In this document: positions 55,501-63,059 of the stretch, piece after piece | Numbering within the stretch: the stretch's first letter is position 1 | Layout of the letters: each line of letters begins with the position of its first letter | Assembly (NCBI GenBank): GCA_948144175.1 | Contig: CANXME010002579.1 | Location: forward strand, 866,001-930,000 | Direction of reading: 5' to 3' | DNA from: Closterium sp. NIES-65 | Lineage: Eukaryota; Streptophyta; Zygnematophyceae; Desmidiales; Closteriaceae | DNA: 64,000 nt | The notes under the pieces: generated by a model | Seen by the model: the letters and a program-made list of their open reading frames with translations, nothing else | Database searches by the model: none | Told to the model about the DNA's origin: nothing | Translations under genes and position numbers: made by a program

Positions 55501-56715
55501 AACTCGAAGACAGACCAACAGTCATTGGGGTTTGAGAGAGTGCCGCCGTGAGCTCGGGTGACTGTTGGGTTTTGTTCTCTTCCACCAGAGATGTGTGGCG
55601 GAACAGATCATCGTTGTTCGACCGTGCGACGCTTTCGCCCTACCCATTACCAACGCTACGAGCACGCTGATTGAGAACACTGTGTGTATCAAGTCAACCA
55701 TACTGACCATAATGAGTCACAGTAGTAGTGGGTAATTCACTGGAGCTTTCCCCTCATGCCTGCCTAAAGTGCCTCTTCACTTCCTACCTATGTGATGCCC
55801 ATCTTGTGTGAGTGAACGGATGTGTGCATCAGGGTTTAAAGATACGGTTTTTGTAAAATATGGTCCATTTTACACACACACGAACACACACACACACACA
55901 AAACACACTCATACACACACACACACGGATATACGCACGGAAGCACACACGCACGCACGGGCGCAGGCACGCACGGGCACAGGCAAGCACACACTAAGAA
56001 AGAAGAGCTAGAAGCACAAACTGCGTGTGTTAAGACAGTTTTTGGGTTTAGAGAACACTAAGAAAGAAGGATTGGAAGCACACATGCAAGATAAGGGCAC
56101 TTGATAAGGGCAATTGAGAGGCACATTACACCTACAGCAATAGGGCTGGAGTTTCCTAGAACCTTCATGGACCACACCTCCCCAGGTTGAAACCATGGCA
56201 GGCCTGCGGCAGGCACCTGGCAGTTGAACATTGCAAATGGGGAGAAGACCTGAACGAGGGAGTTTGGGGGGGAAAGGGGTGGGGACGAGAAAGGGGGAGA
56301 GGGGGGGTGCGTAGGAGGTTGGGGAGAGGGGGGAGGTTTGGGGACGGGACGCTGAAGGACTGTGAATGGTGACTACTTTCCGAATCTGTAAAAAAAACCA
56401 AGTGAAAAGAGAGTTTGATACAAACATCTGCCGTTCACTAGTTGCGGATTGCACAATACCCTCTCGATACCTGCACGCATGGCGGGCGCCATGAGGTCAG
56501 CCCCTGACAGCATGCAGCGGGAGACATCTGAAGCACTAGTAGCTGCACTCTATCCTCTCCCTGTAACCTACTGCACTGTACCCTAAACCCTAACCCCACT
56601 CGCACCTGCACGCCTGGTGCCATGAGGTCAGCCCCTGACAGCAAATACCATGAAACCTCCCCGCCCGTGAGCAGAAACGACGGCAGCAAGTCAGGCACGC
56701 GCCACAGAGAAAACA
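49450..56715 (-). CDS. EIF2D: Translation initiation factor eIF2D (ligatin), spliced, 5' end not found
   Basis: Seven minus-strand exons read in family order: LWRVPDLLP/GADLMAPG then GLPWFQPGE...GNSSPIAVG (PUA region), a PUA-end plus low-complexity linker, DIKKSSHRKLSKWL and GREDKHRKEFIISSIN (SWIB/MDM2), VFKPSLHVSPLFEAI...LDATLCDALYEG (winged-helix region), and RKVIRVTGVKAYL...GKKGQHEVFIGG...GIPKSYVMAITY (SUI1). eIF2D binds the 40S subunit and delivers or releases tRNA in GTP-independent initiation and recycling. Phases match at three junctions (53308/51798 at 0; 51130/49574 at 1; 56606/56216 at 0). The extreme amino terminus, one PUA exon and the exon before 53416 (expected to end in the LW of a STLW-like motif) were not found. 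Introns are swollen by repeats. Real coding exons contain no stops, so it may be functional. Confidence 0.85.
49786..50060. repeat. ~95-bp repeats with palindromic TTTTGAGGCGCCTCAAAA core
   Basis: Three units of GGGACGGGTTCC(C/T)...GGGCTATACTCACCTGGCT followed by the 18-bp palindrome, in the last intron of eIF2D. A fourth copy is at 50709-50816 and the palindrome recurs at about 55081-55098. On the minus strand each unit has the perfect donor CAGGTGAGTAT. A plus-strand frame through the units (PLEFPQLYRAILTWL) is antisense to the gene. Confidence 0.7.
50110..50700 (-). repeat. Minisatellite containing copies of the SUI1 exon donor, block 1
   Basis: About 11 units of 45-62 bp. On the minus strand each has CCAGGTGGGTTCAGCTGC followed by (AGGTGC)n GGTAGCAGCACCAG. 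The first part equals the 3' end and donor of the SUI1 exon at 51130. The last unit also repeats the exon bases for STSVAQVP (about 50683-50703). Confidence 0.75.
50701..51129 (-). repeat. Duplicate of the palindrome/minisatellite block, block 2
   Basis: 50747-50945 repeats 49988-50180 almost base for base, followed by about four further donor-containing units up to the true exon. This is a segmental tandem duplication within one intron. Confidence 0.75.
51130..51257 (-). CDS. EIF2D: eIF2D exon, N-terminal SUI1 half
   Basis: The acceptor is TTTGTGAG (AG 51259-51258) and the donor is CCAG/GTGGGT (GT 51129-51128). It reads GRQGSRKVIRVTGVKAYLV to KKFASSTSVAQVP, and the last G begins the Gly completed in the final exon. 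128 bp equals one phase-2 base, 42 codons and one base. The sequence follows the SUI1 pattern of eIF2D (KKVTxVxGLExxxxD...F..STTV). Confidence 0.87.
51340..51798 (-). CDS. EIF2D: eIF2D exon, SWIB/MDM2 C-part and winged-helix region
   Basis: The acceptor is CCCTTTCAG (AG 51800-51799). It opens ISGREDKHRKEFIISSIN in phase 0, directly continuing EGL of the exon ending at 53308. It then covers a variable linker, VEEVFKPSLHVSPLFEAI, DPHAFYSPSAV, LDATLCDALYEGAIKKG and CPKRDVGPLLLCRMQ. The family has the same order between SWIB/MDM2 and SUI1. The donor is uncertain: the frame stays open to about 51281 and the nearest phase-compatible GT would leave an intron of only ~26 bp. The end given is the last residue clearly of the family. 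Confidence 0.82.
51890..53130 (-). repeat. Four decayed copies of the GREDKHRKEFIIS exon start inside an eIF2D intron
   Basis: Copies start at 51947 (ISRRENKHRKEFIISSIN), 52086 (ISGREDKHRKKFIISAF, then a stop), about 53019 (GREDKHPKEFIIT) and about 53127 (SSRKFISPAINHH). The first two retain an acceptor CAG/ATAAGC. They lie between the true SWIB exons (53308 and 51798). 52100-52970 between copies is AT-richer unassigned sequence, with a C run at about 52711-52726. Confidence 0.75.
53191..53235 (-). repeat. Partial copy of the DIKKSSHRKLS exon
   Basis: The minus strand reads TKKSSCKKLSV, a truncated and diverged copy of the middle of the exon at 53416-53308, located just downstream of it in the intron. 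Confidence 0.6.
53308..53416 (-). CDS. EIF2D: eIF2D exon, SWIB/MDM2 N-part
   Basis: The acceptor is GCTGGCAG (AG 53418-53417) and the donor is CTG/GTGAGT (GT 53307-53306). One base completes a codon (Trp expected from the family), then SNHVLPCRPPGTTVDIKK and SSHRKLSKWLHAKAVEGL, ending in phase 0. This is the hallmark DIKKSSxKKLSKxL segment of eIF2D. Confidence 0.9.
53454..54537. repeat. 43-bp tandem array, about 25 units
   Basis: The unit is GCACATTGTGCTCAAGACAT followed by GGCAGCATTCGGACACATGCCAT. Copies differ mainly at two or three positions (ATTCGG/ACTCGG/ATTTGG, ACATG/ACGTG). Because 43 is not a multiple of three and the unit lacks stops on the plus strand, all plus frames are open (the longest is 395 codons with a 43-residue period). 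It lies in an eIF2D intron, antisense, so these frames are not taken as genes. Confidence 0.93.
54600..55060 (-). CDS. EIF2D: eIF2D exon, PUA end and acidic low-complexity linker (borders approximate)
   Basis: The minus strand reads GPYFPNKGFLPDMVAPNPDA, then an Ala/Glu/Gly-rich stretch (SPDDESGAAAAWGG, AAAAEAVAADLSEHPSE). eIF2D proteins end their PUA module near (Y)VPNxGFL and continue with a variable acidic linker, so position and content fit. The frame stays open into the repeat array at 54537. Acceptor and donor are not fixed. Confidence 0.5.
55093..55190 (-). repeat. Second copy of the PNxGFLPDMV exon start
   Basis: It reads LHEEYKGSYVPNNRFLPDMV. It is about 115 bp from the corresponding segment of 54960-55060 and separated from it by the TTTTGAGGCGCCTCAAAA palindrome. 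Which copy is used in the mRNA cannot be told. Confidence 0.6.
55191..55868. other. Unassigned eIF2D intronic sequence
   Basis: No gene recognised. The missing PUA exon (after PIAVG) is expected between 55190 and 56130. A minus-strand segment near 55620 (GRTTMICSA) is faintly similar to the expected start but not convincing. Confidence 0.35.
55869..55995. repeat. (CA)n microsatellite and degenerate CACG repeat
   Basis: ACACAC runs grading into GCACGCACGG units within an eIF2D intron. Confidence 0.85.
56132..56216 (-). CDS. EIF2D: eIF2D exon, PUA region part 2
   Basis: The acceptor is ACTGCCAG (AG 56218-56217) and the donor is GTAG/GTGTAA (GT 56131-56130). It reads VPAAGLPWFQPGEVW and SMKVLGNSSPIAV plus one base of Gly. 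It matches the family pattern (x)PAxGLPxFxxGExWxVxVxGNxxPIAVG and joins GVQ of the previous exon in phase 0. Confidence 0.86.
56462..56540 (-). repeat. Partial copy of the GADLMAPG exon
   Basis: The minus strand reads DVSRCMLSGADLMAPAM, a diverged copy of the 3' half of the exon at 56715-56606, followed by GCAG/GTATCG. It lies about 130 bp downstream in the intron. Confidence 0.7.
56606..56715 (-). CDS. EIF2D: eIF2D exon, PUA region part 1 (most upstream exon found)
   Basis: The acceptor is CATCCCAG (AG 56717-56716) and the donor is GTGCAG/GTGCGA (GT 56605-56604). It starts in phase 1 and reads FSLWRVPDLLPSFLLTGG, then EVSWYLLSGADLMAPGVQ. eIF2D proteins have xxLWxxPxLLPxFxxxGGEVSxxxLxGADLMxPG at this place. 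The upstream exons (start Met and pre-PUA) were not identified. Confidence 0.87.
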
Positions 56716-57020
56716 CTGGGATGGGATGTCACGTTAGGGTTATAAGATAGGAGTGTGGGTGAGAGGAGTATGCGGCCGTTGTGCTACACTGCGTGTGGGT
56801 TATTTTTAGCTTGTGCCGGAAGGGTTTTCTTGAAGCATGCTGAAGGGACCATATCAAAACACAAATCGGAAGAACGCATGGGAAAGGAAAGAGAGTTCAA
56901 AAAAATTGGCGAGAAATTGCAGCATTATTCAAGACGCGTTCATATAACATGAAAGGATTTGCCACACATGTATTTTAGAGATGCACTTGAGTTCTTGAAA
57001 CAGATTGCCATGGATCCATA

Positions 57021-57560
57021 CCATACCATACCACGACATACCATACCATACCATACCATACCATACCATACCATACCATACCATACCATATTATACCATA
57101 CCATACCATACCATACCCTACCCTACCCTACCCTACCCTACCCTACCCTACCCTACCCTACCTACCCTACCGTACCCTACCCTACCCTACCCTACCCTAC
57201 CCTACCCTACCTACCCTCCCTACCCTACCCTACCCTACCTACCCTCCCTACCCTACCCTACCCTACCCTACCCTACCCTACCCACCCTACCCTACCCTAC
57301 CCTACCCTACCATACCCTACCCTACCCTACCCTACCTACCCTACCCTACCTACCCTGCCCTACCCTACCCTACCCTACCCTACCCTACCCTACCCTACCC
57401 TACCCTACCCTACCCTACCGTACCGTAACGTATAGTACCGTATCGTACCGTATCGTACCATACCATTCATACTATACCGTGGCATGCTATGGCACGCCAT
57501 GCCATGCAATGCCATACGATACCATACCATACTACCATGCCATGCCATGCCATACTGTTG
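57021..57560. repeat. Pentanucleotide microsatellite (ACCAT)n grading into (ACCCT)n
   Basis: ACCAT/CCATA units at the left and right ends, with a long CCCTA block between, broken by occasional unit slips. It resembles but is not a telomeric repeat (which would be CCCTAAA). Tyr/Pro/Thr-rich frames are artefacts. Confidence 0.93.
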
Positions 57561-58400
57561 CAGCTAATTCTCTTCCGTTCTGCGACACAGCAGCCATCGA
57601 CCCTCATCCCAAAACGCGGGGGTTTCGTTTCTTACCACCTGGCAACATTGGGGTAACATTTCAGTAGGTTTTCCAACACCTACTCCAAAGATTGTGGCCA
57701 ACATTCCCTCTCGTAACTTTGAAATGACTCGGCTTCAACAGAAACTTCTCGGAATCTAAACCACTGAATCTCAGCCGTTAATCTCATTTACACCCAAATC
57801 TTGCTTTATCGTAACTTTGAAATGACTGACCAATCGGAGCTCGTTACTTGGTGTGCAGGGATGGGCTACCGCGGTGAACCCAATCGCCATCGACTTCATC
57901 GTATTGGTTCGCGACAGATTGTTCTTATTGGTTGCGACATCAATCCGGCGATTACATAGAGTCTACCTGGTTACGATTCTAGTTACGCATACACTCAAAC
58001 GTAGAATGCAATTCTCCTATGCGCATATCAATAAACAACTGTTACGGCGCTACTACGTTACTTTGTTACTACATATTGTAACAATACATTTTAGAAATTT
58101 TAATTTTACCGTATACGTGAATCATAATTCTTAAAACAATTTTATATATTACATATTTAATATAAATCTGGATATATTTCCAGATTAATATGCACTCGTT
58201 TTTCAGCAAGACGAGTGCTACAGTAATAATTGAGGACCTTCCTCAACTGCTATTACCCATCAAGCACCACGCCATACTCAAATATCATCCAGACCCTCCT
58301 GGCTAATAAAAACGCCACAGTCTGAGCGCGAAAAGCGCCATGCATTGTTGGCACTGTCCCACCAGGGACCCGTAGCATTGGTGCTCGTGTCGACTGCGTC
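57561..58400. other. Intergenic region with CCAAT motifs
   Basis: No gene recognised. Three CCAAT boxes on the minus strand (about 57829, 57903, 57926), close to repeated GCGAC words, could belong to a minus-strand promoter for eIF2D. 58090-58200 is AT-rich. The minus-strand frame after the TGA at 58401 stays open for 39 codons (DAVDTSTNATGPWWD...). Confidence 0.35.
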
Positions 58401-58502
58401 TCACGCCCAACGTCGCACGTTGTTGTGGTACAGCACAACACCTTCTCTGTTCCTTGTCGTGCTGCGGGGCAATTCTTCCCCATGTATGATCTTGTGCTCT
58501 AC
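58401..58502 (-). CDS. Terminal exon of the unrecognised gene
   Basis: The acceptor is CATGCAG (AG 58504-58503). Phase 0, 33 codons plus TGA. The same frame continues without stops for 39 codons after the TGA, so the TGA may be a mutation rather than the natural end. Confidence 0.5.
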   Translation of the reverse strand, partial: VEHKIIHGEELPRSTTRNREGVVLYHNNVRRWA

Positions 58503-60109
58503 CTGCATGGACATAAGGAGGCATTGATGAATTACAACTAGTATGCATTACACTCAATTCAGAAAAGGACGTTACACTCACTCACCCCATACAGATAAAA
58601 AGCAATCTGTTTGAGCTTCAGCACAAGGACATCCTCCCCATCGCGGCGGAAAGACGCCGCAATCAAGCGCGTGAAGACAGCGTTGGAGAAAGGGACCCCG
58701 TTCTGGTTGCAATGCCACGTGTACAGATCGTAAGACCCATCGACTGCACACACATTCAGGCATTGCAAAACAGATGGGATTGCATAACAGAAGCAACATA
58801 GGGAGAGAAGACGGGGCCGGAGTAAACAGAAGAGGGATGAGAACCATATTCCAGGCAGCGCCCCTGACTCTCATTCAGCTGTCGGTTTTGTCACTGAGCA
58901 GGGGAAGGGAAGGAGAGAGGGGAGTGAAGGGGGGTGGGGTGAGGTTATTGCCTAGCCTCGACTACAGCTGGCGATACAAGGCATGGAACAGGGAGTCTAC
59001 TCACAAGGATTTGGGGAAGGCACATGGGAGAGAGGAGGGAAGTGGGAGTTTAGACAAGGTGGGATGAGAACAGAGTCTTCAGCACCCTCCCTTGAATCGC
59101 CTGTGAGCACTATGCTGGCGGTTTTTCACATAAGGACGGGAAGGAGAGAGGGGAGTGGAGTAGAGGAGGGTGGGGTGGAGGATTGCGTAGCCTCGACTAC
59201 AGCCGGCGATACCAGCTGTGCACCAGTGGGACTGCTGAGATATGGGGTGAGAAGGGTTTAGGGGAGAGAGAAGGGAAGCGGGTGTTGAGAGAAGGAGGTG
59301 GGGGATGAGAACAAATTCCTCAGCAACCTCCCCTGAATCGCCTGTGAGCACTATGCTGGCGGTTTTTTTCAATGAATAGGGACGAGAATGAGAGAGGGGA
59401 GTGGAGGAAAGGGGGTTGGTGTGAGGTGATTGCTTGGTCTTGACTATGGATGGTGATACAAAGCATGCACCTGTGGGGCTGCTGAGATGCATCAGCGGCG
59501 GTGTTGCTCCCTGCAGCGTGGCGGAACTGCTGGCCTGCGCCAGCAGCACCAGACGTGCGCCCTGCGGCATTGGCGGAACTCTGGCAGGCCGCCTGACTTG
59601 CTTGCCGCCCACCCGACCGGCCCTGACTTCCGGAACGCAGAGAATGGTGAGCAGATGGCGTTCCCACGCCATTGACGTGAGCGGAAGTCGCATCACCACG
59701 CGAGGCCGGGATTTGTGGAGCATGACCACTGGTGTTGAGCGACCGATTCTCCTCGTGACGCGGCTGACTTCCTACCGCGTCGGAAAACACAGCGTGTAAG
59801 GAGCGCGTCCGAACAGGACCTGCAAAAACGAGATCCAGCAACAATGTGTCAATATCTCTCATTGGCCTGCGGAATCAACACAAGGAAGCTAGAAACATAG
59901 CGTAAAATGGTGTGGAACAAAACAACATAAAAAAACTCACTTTTCGGAGAAGATGGTCGAGCCGCCACGTTGATACCGAGAGAGGTAGCATGTCCCATCG
60001 ATGCAGCACGAATTGCCTGGGTTCCGAGCATCGCAGGAAACCGGCCATTTTGGCGACGCCCGCGGATGGAAGAGATTAGGGCGGAAGCAGTTGCGTTAGA
60101 CTGTTCCAT
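58401..60109 (-). CDS. Unrecognised spliced gene with TATA box
   Basis: Exon 1 60109-59941 (MEQSNATASALISSIRGRRQ...) ends A/GTGAGT. Exon 2 starts 59819 after TTTTTGCAG in matching phase and is open to a donor CACAG/GTGCAT at 59470; it is rich in Ser, Gly, Ala and Gln. Exon 3 58743-58586 (acceptor GTGTGCAG, donor GGG/GTGAGT) reads DGSYDLYTWHCNQNGVPFSN...LKLKQIAFYLYG. Exon 4 58502-58401 reads VEHKIIHGEELPRS to NNVRRWA and TGA. Exon 3 to 4 is in phase. Exon 2 to 3 is not, with the borders given, so either another exon exists or a border is wrong, or these are two genes. No family was recognised. Confidence 0.55.
58586..58743 (-). CDS. Internal exon of the unrecognised gene
   Basis: 158 bp, two bases plus 52 codons, with clear splice sites on both sides and an 83-bp downstream intron. 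The protein text is non-repetitive and of mixed composition (LYTWHCNQNGVPFSNAVFTR), which is what real coding sequence looks like here. Confidence 0.6.
58820..59470 (-). repeat. ~230-240-bp tandem repeat (2.7 units) in the intron
   Basis: Units start at about 58836, 59064 and 59304 and share GAATCGCCTGTGAGCACTAT, GCTGGCGGTTTTT and CCTCGACTACAGC. Each unit carries a copy of the exon 2 end (minus strand CAG(C/T)(A/C)GxCCCAC(A/T)GGTGCA), again with the splice donor. Confidence 0.65.
59471..59819 (-). CDS. Exon 2 of the unrecognised gene
   Basis: 349 bp, open throughout. It reads PVRTRSLHAVFSDAVGSQ to GRTSGAAGAGQQFRHAAG, low complexity and positively charged, probably disordered. An alternative acceptor at about 59865 would start with a stop in this phase. 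Confidence 0.5.
59941..60109 (-). CDS. Exon 1 of the unrecognised gene
   Basis: It starts at the first ATG downstream of the TATA box and reads MEQSNATASALISSIRGRRQ to AARPSSPK, with donor A/GTGAGT (GT 59940-59939). The intron to 59820 is 121 bp. An Arg-rich amino terminus with several hydroxylated residues would allow an organelle presequence, but this is speculative. Confidence 0.55.
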
Positions 60110-60181
60110 GACGGAAAAAGTAGAGAAGCTTTGAAGAGTGATTCTCGGTAAGTTTGTGCGGAAAATGAGGCGGACCCGCCA

Positions 60182-60188
60182 TTATATA
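60182..60188 (-). promoter_or_regulatory. TATA box of the unrecognised gene
   Basis: TATATAA on the minus strand, 73 bp upstream of the ATG at 60109. This spacing allows a transcription start about 30 bp downstream and a ~45-nt 5' UTR. Confidence 0.55.
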
Positions 60189-60189
60189 C

Positions 60190-60753
60190 TACGAAAATAG
60201 CGTGACTCCTGGTGAGACGGTGGAAAGTAGGGCTCGTCACTGAATCAGGCTTGGGAATGAGGTGCGGTGAGGCAACGCGCCGACAGCAGTTGACGAAGCT
60301 GAACTAGACGCAAGGCCTGGTGGCAATCTGTGGTAATGACTGTGTCACTAAATCAGGCTTCGGGAGGGAGGTGAGGTATGGTAACGCGTTCACAGCAGAT
60401 GACGTTCCCTTACTCAGTTGAGAACTGGACGCTAGGCCTGGCGGATTTTTGGATGTGGTGGCCGGCCAGGGTTGGTACCAAATGCTAGGCATGGTGTAAG
60501 GTGAGGTTAGTAGCTATGGTCGTGGGCTAGGGTTGGCACAGAGTTCTCAAGTTTGAAATCTCAAAATTCAAACAGCCGAACAGAGCCGATAGAGTAAGGC
60601 CAAAGGTTTGAAAACATCGAGCAAGGAGATGGACAAGGAACAACGCCCACGGTTGTTTCAGGGCTCGCGTGAAGCTCTCCTAGCCCTTGATAACGAAACC
60701 CTCAGCACATCCAACCGCTGAGGTTGAGTTCATGAACCTCTCGTGTTAGATGC
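60190..60753. other. Unassigned intergenic sequence
   Basis: No gene seen. Two related ~110-bp segments (about 60190-60310 and 60345-60440: TGAATCAGGCTT(G/C)GG...GACG(C/A)(A/T)(A/G)GGCCTGG) look like an old tandem duplication upstream of the TATA box. Confidence 0.4.
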
Positions 60754-61585
60754 TGTTGGTGCAACCCTACAGTTTGCACTCGGCTTGTTGTCCGTGTGCG
60801 TGCATGCATGTGTGCATGGAATGGAATGAGGGCATGAAATAAATATATATTTCATGCTTATAATAGTGTGTGAGTGATGGGTCATGATGTCAAGTGTGCG
60901 TGTCAAGTCAATAGCGAATTATCGCTAGTCGCGTGTAACATGGTCGTTTTGTGTGTCCCGCGTGGTTTCTATTTTGTCGTGCGCGGTTTCTATTTTGTCG
61001 CTTGTCGAACGTTCGGCGTGTCGCAGGTGTGTGCAGCAGACCCATCAAGAACTCAAGAATGAGTTTGTGATGAAGAACCCGAGCCCTGGTGTCAACATAC
61101 AAGTAATCGCGAAGCCCGCGAAACAGGGTACACCCCAAGATATTGAAGATAGTTACATTACTTTGTGTAGTGTAACATTTCACTTGGTGTAGGCCCTAGT
61201 GAAGGGTAGTTTCGAGACCCTTCGTGGTTGGGGACAGTGTGGCACTGTTCCACATCACTGTACCTCGGCTCTTGGGGTTTGTAGGAGCTGGGAGTCATTC
61301 CCAACTCATAACTCTCCCTAACTCTTCCTATCTTGTGTTCTAAGACTATAGTGGCTGCCATAGTGCCGTTCGTTCAAACCAACGCTGTGTCGTCAATACT
61401 TGGTCAAATCGTGCGATCTAAATTGCCTAGTGTAGACGACAATAAGACGCTCCAGATCCAAGTTGAATCAAGTCATTTGAAGCTGTGACCGGAACGCTAT
61501 GAACGTTTGAAGCCGCTGTGCATAAATCCAACTGTGCACTCTATCTTTCGTTTTAGGCACATTGGAGCCTACTGTGACTATGACA
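60754..61585 (+). repeat. Solo LTR of the 829-bp Copia family
   Basis: 832 bp, beginning TGTTGGTGCAACCC and ending CTGTGACTATGACA. It matches the LTRs of element A but in plus orientation, with no internal sequence on either side. Flanks GATGC (60749-60753) and GACGC (61586-61590) are a target duplication with one C/T change. This is the product expected from recombination between the two LTRs of a former full element. Confidence 0.9.
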
Positions 61586-61911
61586 GACGCGGATGCCATC
61601 AGGGAAACTATCGTTTTGTCGGAACCTCGATGTAGGTTCAGAATTGTTTGAAAAACAAACCATTTAGTTTTGTATATATAAAACGGTAAGCATTCACTCA
61701 AAAGGTCTGGTTGAAAAACAATAACATTTCGGGAACGACAACTAATTGGGTGACGAATGTATAGCATCATAAGTGTCTTAGTTTCTGGGAATAAAAGTTG
61801 TAAGACAAATAAACGCACCGTCGAAACGGCATCATCTGCAGTCCAGGTCTGTACATGCTGAAAGGAACAAAAACCCTGTTCTCAAGGCGAGAAGCACAGC
61901 CATGACACTTC
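61586..61911. other. Unassigned AT-rich spacer
   Basis: No gene or repeat recognised between the solo LTR and the next Copia element. Confidence 0.4.
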
Positions 61912-62045
61912 TGTCAGAACATTATAGCTTACTTATTTGTGTAGGCTATAGTGGGGTATCCCATAGGGGGTACAACCCAGTTAGGGTTTCCTATTTGTAC
62001 TCACTACGTTCATAGTTCACTCATTCTCTCGTTCACTTCTTCTCA
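61912..62045 (+). repeat. 5' LTR of Copia element G (134 bp)
   Basis: Starts TGTCAGAACATTATAGC and ends TTCACTTCTTCTCA, directly followed by the primer site. Confidence 0.88.
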
Positions 62046-62059
62046 TGGTATCGAGCAGG
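62046..62059 (+). other. Primer-binding site of element G
   Basis: TGGTATCGAGCAGG, identical to that of element C. Confidence 0.78.
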
Positions 62060-63059
62060 TTCCCCTGTGGGAACTTCGCTTAGGGCCCACCACTTCGAAA
62101 ACCTTTTTTTTTTTCCTGCCCTAGCGCCCTAGCGCCCTAGCGCCCACCCTCGCGCCCGCCCTAACGCCCTAGCGCCCGCCCTAGCGCCCGCCCTAGCGCC
62201 CGCCCTAGCGCCCGCCCTAGCGCCAGCCCTAGCGCCCTAGCGCCCGGCGCCCGCCCTAACGCCCTTGAGCTGCCCGCGGCCTGCCCGTGAGCCGCCGCCC
62301 GTGAGCCGCCGCCCGTGCGCCGCCGCCCGTGAGCACCACCCGTGAGCGCCGCCCGTTATCCGCCGCCCGTGCGCCGCTCGTCAGCCGCCGCCCGTGAGCG
62401 CCGCCTGTCAGCCGCCGCCCGTAAGCAGCCGCCCGTCAGACGCCGCCCGTGCGCCGCCGCCGTCTGCGAAGCCGCCGCCCGTGAGCCGCCGCCCGTGAGC
62501 CGCCCACCCGCGCGCCGCCCGACCGTGAGCCGGCGCCGCCCGTGAGCCGCCCGCACATGCGCCACCAGCCCGCCCGTGAGCCGCTAGCGCCGCCCGTGCG
62601 CCGCCCGTCCGTGAGCCGCCAGCCCGTGCGCCGCCCGCCCGTGCGCAGCTCGTCCGCGAGCCACCCACCCGCCCGTGAGCCGCCCGCGCCGCCCGTGCAC
62701 AGCTGCAAGCCGCCCGCGAGCAGCCCGCGAGCCGCCCCAGCCGCCCGTGCAGCCGCCCGTGAGCCGCCCCAGCCGCCCGTGACCCGCCCCGGCCGCTCGT
62801 GCAGTCACCCGTGCGCCGCCCGCGAGACGCCTGCGCCGCCCGAGCCGCCCGAGCCGCCCGAGCCGCCCGAGCCGCCCGAGCCGCCCGAGCCGCCCGAACC
62901 GCCCGAGCCGCCCGAGCCGCCCGAGCAACCTGAGGTGCCGAGCTCCTGCTCCTGTGGGGCTGCTGCTGCTCCTGGACCGGCGCAGCCGCTGTGCTGCTGT
63001 GTTACTGTACTACTGAGCTACCCGACTCTTCCTGCCCAGTGAGACTGTCAGCTGCTATA
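62060..63059 (+). other. GC-rich 5' leader of element G
   Basis: 62120-62270 has GCGCCCGCCCTA units, 62280-62800 has GTGAGCCGCCGCCC units and 62830-62930 has (CCGCCCGAG)n. A T run (about 62105-62115) follows the primer region. Frames are compositional, and those on the minus strand are not genes. Confidence 0.75.

Noticed and set aside
55522..55710. Missing eIF2D PUA exon at GRTTMICSA
   Set aside because: Similarity is limited to a few residues, and the required phase and acceptor could not be confirmed.
57021..57560. Interstitial telomere
   Set aside because: The unit is five bases (CCCTA), not the seven-base plant telomere repeat, and it is bordered by CCATA units of the same period.
56959..57667. 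Tyr/Pro/Thr-rich frames of 158 and 220 codons
   Set aside because: Translation of a pentanucleotide microsatellite.
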